Positions 1 through 5,837 of a stretch of 8,654 bases of DNA are shown in pieces (position 1 is the stretch's first letter; every line of letters begins with the position of its first letter). Both the position numbers and the translations under genes were made by a program. The notes under the pieces were generated by a model. It worked only from the letters and a program-made list of their open reading frames with translations, did no database searches and was not told where the DNA came from. This stretch comes from RGIG6904 sp024680835 (GTDB taxonomy: Bacteria > Bacillota > Clostridia > Lachnospirales > Lachnospiraceae). The DNA is taken from contig JAILBP010000118.1 in the NCBI GenBank assembly GCA_024680835.1, positions 1 through 8,654 on the forward strand. The letters run 5' to 3'.

Positions 1-60
1 GGCGGCATATGCGAGATCACCTCAGATACAGGTGACATCAATATAAGGATTCAGGATTAA
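1..60 (+). CDS. 3' end of an upstream gene (partial), possibly DUF4097-like
   Basis: Frame 1 is open from the window edge to a TAA at 58-60 and encodes 19 residues ending SDTGDINIRIQD. The other two forward frames stop earlier (43-45 and 31-33). The S-D-T-G-D-I-N-I-R-I pattern resembles the short beta-strand repeats of DUF4097 putative adhesin proteins, in which a T/S-G-D-I core recurs and often ends the protein. This is inference from a very short stretch; the reading frame itself could be accidental. No hairpin followed by a T-run is seen between this stop and the next gene. Confidence 0.35.
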   Translation, partial: GGICEITSDTGDINIRIQD

Positions 61-122
61 TGCATAATAGATTTACCGGCTGTGAACACACATTGCAGTC
101 GTTCTGCAGACATTCAACAGAC

Positions 123-151
123 TTCACAACGACGGCTAAATGATGTATAAT
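123..151 (+). promoter_or_regulatory. Sigma-A-type promoter of the HD-GYP gene
   Basis: A -35 box TTCACA (123-128, 5 of 6 consensus bases), a 17-bp spacer and a perfect -10 box TATAAT (146-151) lie upstream of the gene starting at 212. Transcription would begin near 158, leaving a leader of about 54 nt. A 6-bp inverted repeat, GTCGTT (98-103) and AACGAC (129-134), brackets the -35 box and could be an operator, but it is short enough to be chance. Confidence 0.7.
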
Positions 152-193
152 CAAGCCATAACCATTGCGTTAAGAACGTGTTACAGATTTTTT

Positions 194-215
194 ACGAGGA
201 TAAATGAATAAATGA
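194..215 (+). promoter_or_regulatory. RBS and overlapping 3-codon mini-ORF at the HD-GYP start
   Basis: ACGAGGA (194-200) is the only Shine-Dalgarno-like site near the start. It lies 3 nt before an ATG at 204, which opens the frame ATG-AAT-AAA-TGA, and 11 nt before the ATG at 212 that opens the long frame. The mini-ORF stop (213-215) overlaps the real start in an ATGA arrangement, as in translational coupling. It may be accidental, but the long spacing to 212 leaves room for such an effect. Confidence 0.4.
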
Positions 216-1918
216 CGATATTTTATCTGAGCTTATTTGCTTTGTCGTTATTATGCTCAATAGCTTACAATTATATATGGCACAAAGGTTTTGACGTGAA
301 CCTTACCGTGATCTTTACGCTGATCCCTATTTCGAACATCGGTTATATCATGTATTACGGAGCCGAGAACTTGCAGGAGATACTGTTGAGTCAGAAGGTT
401 ATATACTTAGGAGGGTGTTTCCTGATCTATTTTATGCTGATGTGTATTCTGAACCTGTGTCAGATCGCAGTCGGAAGGTGGATCCGGATCACATTGTTTT
501 CCATATGTGTCACGATGTACATTACCGTATTGCTCATAGGTTATTCAGATCTGTATTATACCAGAGTATCATTTGAATATGTGAATGGGATTCCTACGTT
601 GATCAGGGAGTACGGATGGATGCACACTGTATTCAGGGTGGTAGTGATCGCTTTCTTCATAGCCGGTATGACGGCTATCGTGTACTCCTGGCTCAAAAAA
701 CGTCAGGTTCCCAGGAGTATTCTCACTCTTCTGTTCATACCTGAGGTGGTCTGCATGGTGTGCTATTTTTCAGTCAAGATCAAAGGTTACGAGATTGAGC
801 TCGTTCCTGTGGGATATGTGCTGGCACAGATTACATACATCATAATAGCAAACCGTATAAGCCTGTATGACGTGGGAGAGACGGCTATAGATTCCATGGT
901 GAGAGATCAGTCCATAGGGTATATTTCCATCGATCTGGATTACAGGTATTTGGGCAGCAATGAATCTGCGCAGAAGATCATTCCCGAATTGAAACAACTG
1001 GCTGTTGACGGAGTGTTCGGATACAGACCGGCGGAGAGGAAGATCAGACATTTTCTGGAAAACTTCAAGAAAGACCCCGGGGAAAATGCTTTTGTCTATA
1101 CTCTGCACAGTGATCCCGATGATCCGGAGGAGGAGCGTATCTTTAATGTTAATGTCAGCGATATACTGATAAGAAACCGTAAAAGGGGATATATCGTCAC
1201 ATTTAAGGATGACACTGCCAACAAAAAATACATTCGCCTCCTGGACAGTTATAACGAGAAGCTGCAGACTGAGGTGGATATTAAGACAAAGAGCATCGTG
1301 GAGATGCATGACAATCTGATCTTAAGTCTGGCGATGATGGTCGAGAGTCGTGACAACTCCACGGGCGGACATATCAGGCGTACCAGCGAGGGAGTCCGTA
1401 TTCTGATCGACGAGATCAAGAAGGAAGGCAAACTCGACCTGTCCGAAGAATTCTGCGAGGATGTCATAAAGGCAGCACCTATGCATGATCTGGGTAAGAT
1501 CGCCGTAGACGATGATGTGCTCAGAAAGCCCGGCAGATTTACGGACGAGGAATATGAAAAAATGAAACAGCATGCCGCCGAGGGCGCCCGTGTTATACAT
1601 GATATACTGCAGAATACGGATGATGACTCTTTTAAGACGGTTGCGGAAAATGTGGCTCACTATCACCACGAAAGGTGGGACGGCTCCGGATATCCGGAGA
1701 AGCTTTCCGGTGAGGATATTCCCCTTGAGGCCAGGATAATGGCGATAGCGGATGTTTACGATGCGCTGGTCAGCAAGCGTGTTTACAAGGAAGCCTTTGA
1801 TTTTGAAAAAGCCAATGCCATCATCATGGAGGGCATGGGTACACAGTTTGATCCCGGATTAAAGACAATTTACGAAAATTCAAGATCCAGACTTGAAGAG
1901 TATTACCGCGGTGCGTGA
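212..1918 (+). CDS. Membrane-bound HD-GYP cyclic-di-GMP phosphodiesterase with 7TM sensor
   Basis: A 568-residue inner-membrane signalling protein. About seven hydrophobic segments (roughly 1-23, 29-50, 62-87, 91-112, 137-160, 168-188, 193-215) match the layout of the histidine-kinase N-terminal 7TM sensor. A PAS-like segment follows (about 229-340), then a short coiled coil (about 340-368) and an HD-GYP domain (about 369-560). The metal-binding and signature residues are intact: H387 in GGH, H425-D426 in MHDLGK, H485-H486, and G493-Y494-P495. HD-GYP domains hydrolyse c-di-GMP to pGpG or GMP, so the inferred role is lowering c-di-GMP in response to a membrane or cytoplasmic signal. No kinase, GGDEF or receiver domain is present. 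The start at 212 has an ACGAGGA site 11 nt upstream. A 3-codon reading frame (ATG at 204) ends in a TGA that overlaps this ATG. The class is secure; the ligand is unknown. Confidence 0.93.
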   Translation: MTIFYLSLFALSLLCSIAYNYIWHKGFDVNLTVIFTLIPISNIGYIMYYGAENLQEILLSQKVIYLGGCFLIYFMLMCILNLCQIAVGRWIRITLFSICVTMYITVLLIGYSDLYYTRVSFEYVNGIPTLIREYGWMHTVFRVVVIAFFIAGMTAIVYSWLKKRQVPRSILTLLFIPEVVCMVCYFSVKIKGYEIELVPVGYVLAQITYIIIANRISLYDVGETAIDSMVRDQSIGYISIDLDYRYLGSNESAQKIIPELKQLAVDGVFGYRPAERKIRHFLENFKKDPGENAFVYTLHSDPDDPEEERIFNVNVSDILIRNRKRGYIVTFKDDTANKKYIRLLDSYNEKLQTEVDIKTKSIVEMHDNLILSLAMMVESRDNSTGGHIRRTSEGVRILIDEIKKEGKLDLSEEFCEDVIKAAPMHDLGKIAVDDDVLRKPGRFTDEEYEKMKQHAAEGARVIHDILQNTDDDSFKTVAENVAHYHHERWDGSGYPEKLSGEDIPLEARIMAIADVYDALVSKRVYKEAFDFEKANAIIMEGMGTQFDPGLKTIYENSRSRLEEYYRGA

Positions 1919-1923
1919 AGGTG

Positions 1924-1952
1924 TTGAAAAAATCGCAGGATTGTGATATTGT
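1924..1952 (+). promoter_or_regulatory. Promoter candidate for the secreted protein gene at 2038
   Basis: TTGAAA (1924-1929, 5 of 6) and TATTGT (1947-1952, 4 of 6) are separated by exactly 17 bp, and a TG at 1944-1945 gives an extended -10. It starts 5 bp after the HD-GYP stop codon. Since there is no terminator in between, read-through from the upstream promoter is also possible. The predicted leader is about 80 nt and contains a 7-bp inverted repeat, CATAAGG (1980-1986) and CCTTATG (2006-2012), without a T-run. Confidence 0.5.
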
Positions 1953-2037
1953 GTGTGGGATGAGAAAACTGTGGACAGCCATAAGGGATCCGGGCAGAGG
2001 TCATACCTTATGACAGTGGCTGAAAAGGAGGCTTATA

Positions 2038-3078
2038 ATGAAAAACATGTTTTTTAAGAGAGTACTGGCTCTGGCACTGACTGCGGCACTCATAATTCCT
2101 GCAGTGCCTGCAAATGCTGCGTCGCGGAGTGCAAAGGCTGAGAAAAAGCTGACAGCAAAGGCTGAGAAGCTTGCGGTAGCAGATGCGCTGAGCGGCTCGG
2201 CAATACCGATATATTACGGCCTTGTGGATATCAATGGCGATAAGGTAACGGAGATGATCACCGCACAGGGTGGCAACAGCGTCACCATCAATATTTATTC
2301 TTACAACAAAAAGGTGATAAAGCTTGGGAAGGCAAAGAATGTTTATGACATCCGTCTGGACAAAGCCGGCAGGAAGATCATTGTCACAAGCGGTAATGAA
2401 GATGCGAGCAAGGGAACATATACTGAGTATGTTTTGAATAAAAAAGGCACAAAGCTCACACAGAAGGATAAATACACCTATAACGACAACAAAAATTCTG
2501 TCAAAAAGAACGGTAAGAGCATATCGTTGGATGAGATGGACAGATACCGCGACAAGATATACTCATATGATGCCGTTACCATGAATTTGCTTTCGGAGCA
2601 GGCGTCGGAATACTATGATGCCAATATCTATGCAAACGGACTGTTCGGTGCGCTGAGGGCATTGGGCTACGAATCATTTGAGGCAAAGCTTTACAGCGTG
2701 ACAAACACAGATGGCAAAGAGGAGCTCAAGGAAGTAAAGAAGGCCTCAGTCGTAGCCGAAAAGACGATAGAGGATCCTGCTTTCGGAAAGTTTGATCTTT
2801 CGGATATGAGGACACTGCCGACAGAGAGGTTTTTGAGCTACTCATATTCTGAGGATGAGACAAGTGAGGATTACAATTACGAGTATTACACAACCACTCT
2901 TCCGTTGGATACGGCAGAGACCATTTTGCCGGGCTATGTATTGCCGGAAAATGCAGATGAGATAGTGGGAAGATACACCATAAACGACCGCTGCTGGTTG
3001 GTTAAGGCAGAATTTATGTGCTCTGTTGGAGGAACTCCGGTTCCCTTCGCGGTATATACATTTGATCTCACAAATTAA
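2038..3078 (+). CDS. Secreted protein of unknown function with FG-GAP/EF-hand-like loop
   Basis: A 346-residue exported protein. Residues 1-27 form a Sec signal peptide: a K/R-containing N-terminus, a hydrophobic core rich in A and L, and cleavage after ANA27. There is no lipobox cysteine. A lysine-rich stretch follows, then an acidic loop D64-I-N66-G-D68 with E72-M73, the pattern of a calcium-binding FG-GAP or EF-hand-like loop entering a beta-strand. The next 80 or so residues look beta-rich. The C-terminal half (about 165-346) is acidic and tyrosine-rich and matches no family I recognise. The start is well supported by AAAAGGAGG (2023-2031) 6 nt before the ATG. A strong terminator follows 20 bp after the stop, so it is probably a monocistronic unit from the promoter at 1924. 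The minus-strand gene at 4685-5551 has a similar plan and may be a distant relative. Function is not inferred beyond an envelope or extracellular location. Confidence 0.85.
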   Translation: MKNMFFKRVLALALTAALIIPAVPANAASRSAKAEKKLTAKAEKLAVADALSGSAIPIYYGLVDINGDKVTEMITAQGGNSVTINIYSYNKKVIKLGKAKNVYDIRLDKAGRKIIVTSGNEDASKGTYTEYVLNKKGTKLTQKDKYTYNDNKNSVKKNGKSISLDEMDRYRDKIYSYDAVTMNLLSEQASEYYDANIYANGLFGALRALGYESFEAKLYSVTNTDGKEELKEVKKASVVAEKTIEDPAFGKFDLSDMRTLPTERFLSYSYSEDETSEDYNYEYYTTTLPLDTAETILPGYVLPENADEIVGRYTINDRCWLVKAEFMCSVGGTPVPFAVYTFDLTN

Positions 3079-3098
3079 GATGAATAAAACGTTTACAG

Positions 3099-3128
3099 GG
3101 TTGTTGCCGTATGGCAGCAACCTTTTTT
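3099..3128 (+). terminator. Intrinsic terminator after the gene at 2038-3078
   Basis: A 10-bp stem (3099-3108 with 3113-3122, one G-U pair), a 4-nt loop GTAT and an immediate run of six T (3123-3128). This is a textbook Rho-independent terminator and separates the gene from the deacetylase downstream. Confidence 0.92.
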
Positions 3129-3149
3129 GCATTTACTGATGTTTTAGAG

Positions 3150-3164
3150 TTCATTCCGGCACGA
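3150..3164 (+). repeat. 15-bp dispersed repeat, copy 1
   Basis: TTCATTCCGGCACGA here recurs exactly, in inverted orientation, at 5688-5702. Both copies are intergenic. This copy is followed by the palindrome TTATGCATAA (3168-3177) rather than by the hairpin seen at the other copy. Function is unknown. Confidence 0.6.
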
Positions 3165-3226
3165 GCTTATGCATAATAGTCTGTGAATAGTAAAAAAATT
3201 TTGTTCAAATCATGTCAAAAACATTT

Positions 3227-3253
3227 TTGTGATAACTGCCCTTGTGATAAAAT
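3227..3253 (+). promoter_or_regulatory. Possible promoter of the deacetylase gene
   Basis: TTGTGA (3227-3232) and TAAAAT (3248-3253) could be -35 and -10 boxes, but the spacer is only 15 bp. The 9-mer TTGTGATAA occurs twice in tandem here (3227-3235 and 3242-3250, 15 bp apart), so the site may instead bind a regulator. The upstream terminator at 3099-3128 means some promoter must lie in 3129-3290. I could not fit a sporulation sigma-G consensus with normal spacing. Confidence 0.25.
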
Positions 3254-3304
3254 AAAGCATGACCGTACAGAGGATATCGACTTACCATTTGTGAAAGGAA
3301 TATC

Positions 3305-4681
3305 ATGAAAAAAAACATCAGTGCAATCTCTGTTTTTCTAATATTGGTTTTGATACTCGCTCTCGTGCCTGCCGACAGCGCCTTCGCCACTGATTACGGC
3401 ACTTATTCCAATAACTCCAAAGGGTGGGGACTGTATTCAAAGACGGATCATTCCACACCGGGAGGCAGCGCGTCCTCGGAAACACTGAAAAAATACGATG
3501 CATACTATCTGGGCGACACTTCCCGAAAGGTGTGCTATCTCACCTTCGACTGCGGTTACGAATATGGCAACACTCCATCCATATTGGATACCTTGAAAAA
3601 GAGCAATGTCAAGGCCGTTTTCTTTCTGACTGAGCATTTCGTCAGAACCAACCCGGATCTTGTAAAGCGTATGAAGGACGAAGGGCACCTTATAGGTAAT
3701 CACACTTCAAAGCACAAAAGGCTTCCCACTCTTTCGGTTGACAGCATTAAGAGCGAAATGAAGGCGGTGGAGGATGCAGTAAAGGAATGTACCGGATATA
3801 CTCTCGACAAGATCATGCGACCGCCGGAGGGCGCTTACAGTGACCGTGTGTTAAAGGTTTTGCAAGACATGGGATACACCACCCTGTTTTGGAGTATGGC
3901 ATGGAAGGACTGGGATGTGAAGAATCAGCCTTCAGTCGCATCTGTTGAAGACCAGTTCAAAAAGCACCATCACAACGGCATGGTGCCTCTCATGCACGTG
4001 ATCTCCACCGCTGACACCAAGGCTCTGCCTTCGGTCATCAAATATCTCAAAGATGCGGGATACTCGCTGGAGCGCTTCGACAATGTCTATAAGGCAAACC
4101 CTCATCTTAAAGTTAAACTCAAAGACTTCGAATACAACGGCAAGGGTGCCAAGCGAAACCTTGTCATAAAAACCCGATCCAAAGGCAAAAAGACCATTCT
4201 GTTTTACAAAAAAGGGCGCACCAAGCCCATGAAAAACATACCTGTTTCAGCCGGAACGTATTTTGTGGAAGTCATTCAAAATACCACCGCAAATTACAGA
4301 GAAGCACAGGCGAAGCTGAAATTCAAGATAAAACGCGCCACTCCGGAGGTTACCCTCAAAGTAAAGGGAGCTGACAAATCAACCCATACTGTGCCTGTCC
4401 CCTATGATACTCTAAGTGGATCAAATCCGGAAAACACTGTTTCAAATAATTCCGTTTCCGGCGATGACCGTATCCTCATTACCGTAGGAGCAGACTACTC
4501 CTTCAAAGTGATCTGCGCCAACAAAAAAGGAACCGTAGAACTTAAATACTACGATTCCCTTGGTCACAGGATCGAAAAACCTGATACTATAGGTGAATAC
4601 TATGTAAAAGCATCCGTTTCCGAGACTAAAAACTACAAGCGTTCGGTTTCGGAAACCTATTATTTTACGATACACGAATAA
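3305..4681 (+). CDS. Secreted PdaA-class polysaccharide (peptidoglycan) deacetylase with C-terminal Ig-like modules
   Basis: A 458-residue exported CE4 (NodB-fold) hydrolase. A signal peptide (about 1-28, cleavage near AFA) precedes the catalytic domain (about 50-255). Motifs in order: TFDCGYE (catalytic base D82, then C83 where classical CE4 enzymes have a metal-binding Asp and B. subtilis PdaA has Asn), H133-T-S-K-H137, R172-P-P-E-G, W-K-D202-W, and H231 in LMHVIS. PdaA enzymes remove the acetyl group from muramic acid in peptidoglycan, a step towards muramic delta-lactam in spore cortex. Residues from about 265 hold two beta-rich repeats ending in G-T/E-Y...NY...F-x-I strands (about 265-349 and 350-458), resembling MBG/bacterial Ig-like modules and probably mediating wall or surface binding. 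An AAGGA site lies about 6 nt before the ATG. Deacetylase class is well supported; the exact substrate and a sporulation role are inferred, so I withhold the symbol. Confidence 0.9.
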   Translation: MKKNISAISVFLILVLILALVPADSAFATDYGTYSNNSKGWGLYSKTDHSTPGGSASSETLKKYDAYYLGDTSRKVCYLTFDCGYEYGNTPSILDTLKKSNVKAVFFLTEHFVRTNPDLVKRMKDEGHLIGNHTSKHKRLPTLSVDSIKSEMKAVEDAVKECTGYTLDKIMRPPEGAYSDRVLKVLQDMGYTTLFWSMAWKDWDVKNQPSVASVEDQFKKHHHNGMVPLMHVISTADTKALPSVIKYLKDAGYSLERFDNVYKANPHLKVKLKDFEYNGKGAKRNLVIKTRSKGKKTILFYKKGRTKPMKNIPVSAGTYFVEVIQNTTANYREAQAKLKFKIKRATPEVTLKVKGADKSTHTVPVPYDTLSGSNPENTVSNNSVSGDDRILITVGADYSFKVICANKKGTVELKYYDSLGHRIEKPDTIGEYYVKASVSETKNYKRSVSETYYFTIHE

Positions 4682-4697
4682 AACTCAGAACCCTGAA
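4677..4697 (-). terminator. Weak terminator at the convergent gene ends (minus strand)
   Basis: Read on the minus strand, a 5-bp stem including one G-T pair (4693-4697 with 4684-4688, loop GGTT) is followed by TTTTATT. It overlaps the stop codon of the minus-strand gene (4685-4687). No T-run follows on the plus strand, so the deacetylase transcript has no visible terminator of its own here and would run into antisense of its neighbour. Confidence 0.3.
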
Positions 4698-5551
4698 GCT
4701 GCATATACACCGCCGTGAGAAGAGCTTGCCACTACACCTTTAACGTTAGGATCGATCTTTATCAGCTTAACGGACTTGCCCTTCAATTCGAAGTTGACGT
4801 TGTCGTAAGAAGTTCCGTCGTATTCATCATCCTGATGAATGTTCACATGGATGATGCCGTTACTCCTGAGCAGGATGCTATCGATGGTGTAACCTTCTTT
4901 TTTGATCTTGCGGATATACTTTTTGGCACCTGTGTATTTTTTGAACTTTTTGAGGGAGATTTTCTTTGCGGTGTACTCCGTGAAAGCGTCTCCCGTCCAT
5001 TTGATATAATAGGGCTTGTAAGTATGTCCGGTGCCAAAGCCAAAGGAATCCACATAATTATCAAAGGCACTGGGATGTATCGTAAACTCAGCTCCCTTTA
5101 CATGAGTAAGGCCTTCCGAAGCATACCTGCATATTACTTCTCCATCCTGAAGATAACAGCACAGTGAGCTTGAGCCGCTGCCATATCCACCCATCTCCAT
5201 GATGAAGATCTGCTGGTCCTCACTTACCCGGCATATCCTCTCTTCTTCCGTGAAGCAATATAGCGAATTTCCATCGTCATAAAGACACTTGGACATACTG
5301 TCATTGGCAAACCAAAGCTGTTCTCCTCCGCCCATATCATCATTTTCCACCACGGCAAACATTTCTTCTGCTCCGTCGCCGTCGAAATCAGCGTAATAAT
5401 CCTTTACAATGTCATATCCGCTGGCTCCTTTTATCTTACTGCGAAGCGTATCTTCGGTTGCTGCATTTACATCTGCAGGGGAAAATACTGTAAACGTTAA
5501 TGCGGCGCAGGTGCAGAACAATCCATATTTCATTATTTTTTTCTGATTCAT
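4685..5551 (-). CDS. Secreted protein of unknown function with calcium-binding-type DxDGDG loop
   Basis: A 288-residue exported protein read from the minus strand. Residues 1-30 form a signal peptide with cleavage after VNA30. The cysteines in its core do not make a proper lipobox, so it is probably not a lipoprotein. The mature part begins with a short amphipathic stretch and then D55-F-D57-G-D59-G-A-E-E63-M, the classic acidic loop of FG-GAP, dockerin or EF-hand-like calcium sites, leading into beta-strands with a glycine-rich turn (GGYGSGSSS). A lysine-rich segment near 195-220 is followed by a final beta-rich region. The start is supported by AGGAGG (5557-5562) 5 nt upstream. The gene is convergent with the deacetylase, 3 bp between stop codons, and divergent from the GH2 gene. 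It resembles the 2038-3078 product in plan, not in obvious sequence identity. I do not recognise the family, and function is open. Confidence 0.85.
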   Translation of the reverse strand: MNQKKIMKYGLFCTCAALTFTVFSPADVNAATEDTLRSKIKGASGYDIVKDYYADFDGDGAEEMFAVVENDDMGGGEQLWFANDSMSKCLYDDGNSLYCFTEEERICRVSEDQQIFIMEMGGYGSGSSSLCCYLQDGEVICRYASEGLTHVKGAEFTIHPSAFDNYVDSFGFGTGHTYKPYYIKWTGDAFTEYTAKKISLKKFKKYTGAKKYIRKIKKEGYTIDSILLRSNGIIHVNIHQDDEYDGTSYDNVNFELKGKSVKLIKIDPNVKGVVASSSHGGVYAASGF

Positions 5552-5598
5552 GTCATCCTCCTAACGATCTGATATCGCTAATGTGTGTCGCTATACGT

Positions 5599-5627
5599 AT
5601 CATAACCTAAACCGGTCTTGTTTTCAA
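5599..5627 (-). promoter_or_regulatory. Sigma-A-type promoter of the minus-strand secreted protein gene
   Basis: On the minus strand TTGAAA (5622-5627) and TATGAT (5599-5604) are 17 bp apart, each matching consensus at 5 of 6 bases. Transcription would begin near 5592, giving a leader of about 40 nt. A short palindrome CAACGGTTG (5632-5640) sits directly upstream of the -35 box and the sequence ACCGGTTTA lies in the spacer; either could be an operator. Confidence 0.65.
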
Positions 5628-5666
5628 CAATCAACGGTTGTTATTCAAACTCCATTTGATAAGTGA

Positions 5667-5694
5667 GGCACGATCACATGTATGTGGTCGTGCC
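5667..5694. repeat. 28-bp near-perfect palindrome / hairpin in the divergent region
   Basis: Arms 5667-5679 and 5682-5694 pair over 13 positions with a single T-G mismatch. Outer arms begin GGCACG and end CGTGCC; the centre is ACATGTATGT. No T-run follows on either strand, so it is not a standard intrinsic terminator. It lies about 40 bp upstream of the minus-strand -35 box and about 145 bp upstream of the GH2 start. It could be an operator for a dimeric regulator, or a transcript hairpin. Confidence 0.7.
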
Positions 5695-5702
5695 GGAATG
5701 AA
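5688..5702 (-). repeat. 15-bp dispersed repeat, copy 2
   Basis: Read on the minus strand this is identical to TTCATTCCGGCACGA at 3150-3164. Its last 7 bases form the outer part of the right arm of the 28-bp palindrome (5667-5694), so this copy lies in a hairpin context while the other does not. Confidence 0.6.
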
Positions 5703-5781
5703 AAAACAGCTGTAATTTATGGCATCAGTTGTTAGATTTTTAGAGTATACAAATCCCCGAAAAGTTATATCATAGAGGCAG

Positions 5782-5799
5782 TCGGTAGTAATACCGGTT
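5782..5799 (+). promoter_or_regulatory. Small inverted repeat upstream of the GH2 gene
   Basis: CGGTA (5784-5788) and TACCG (5793-5797) form a perfect 5-bp inverted repeat around GTAA, extendable by two wobble pairs. It lies about 40 bp before the GH2 start and could be an operator or leader hairpin for sugar-responsive control. A weak promoter candidate, TATACA (5746-5751), 17 bp, TATCAT (5769-5774), lies just upstream. Both assignments are tentative. Confidence 0.3.
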
Positions 5800-5837
5800 T
5801 AAAATGAGTGCATATCTGCTACGGAGGTTAAGGCATA

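Noticed and set aside
19..39. TCACCT/AGGTGA hairpin as a terminator
   Set aside because: It lies inside the probable upstream reading frame and has no T-run after it.
60..86. ATGCATAATAG followed by CTGTGAA, also seen at 3169-3187
   Set aside because: An 11-bp AT-rich match is expected several times by chance in a window this size, and the spacing between the two parts differs (9 nt versus 1 nt).
770..1309. 179-codon open frame on the minus strand
   Set aside because: It is antisense to the HD-GYP gene, whose motifs and domains cover the same bases. The opposite frame shows no family features.
1980..2012. CATAAGG/CCTTATG inverted repeat in the leader of the gene at 2038 as a riboswitch or terminator
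   Set aside because: Only a 7-bp stem with a 19-nt loop and no T-run. The surrounding 80-nt leader shows no conserved riboswitch core that I recognise.
3184..3217. Possible sigma-G promoter (TGAATA then CATGTCA) before the deacetylase gene
   Set aside because: The spacing of 21 bp is too long for sigma-G (about 17-18) and the -10 match is poor, so a sporulation promoter cannot be claimed.
4715..5167. 150-codon open frame on the plus strand
   Set aside because: It lies wholly antisense to the well-supported secreted protein gene (4685-5551), has no ribosome binding site and its translation shows no recognisable domain or signal peptide.
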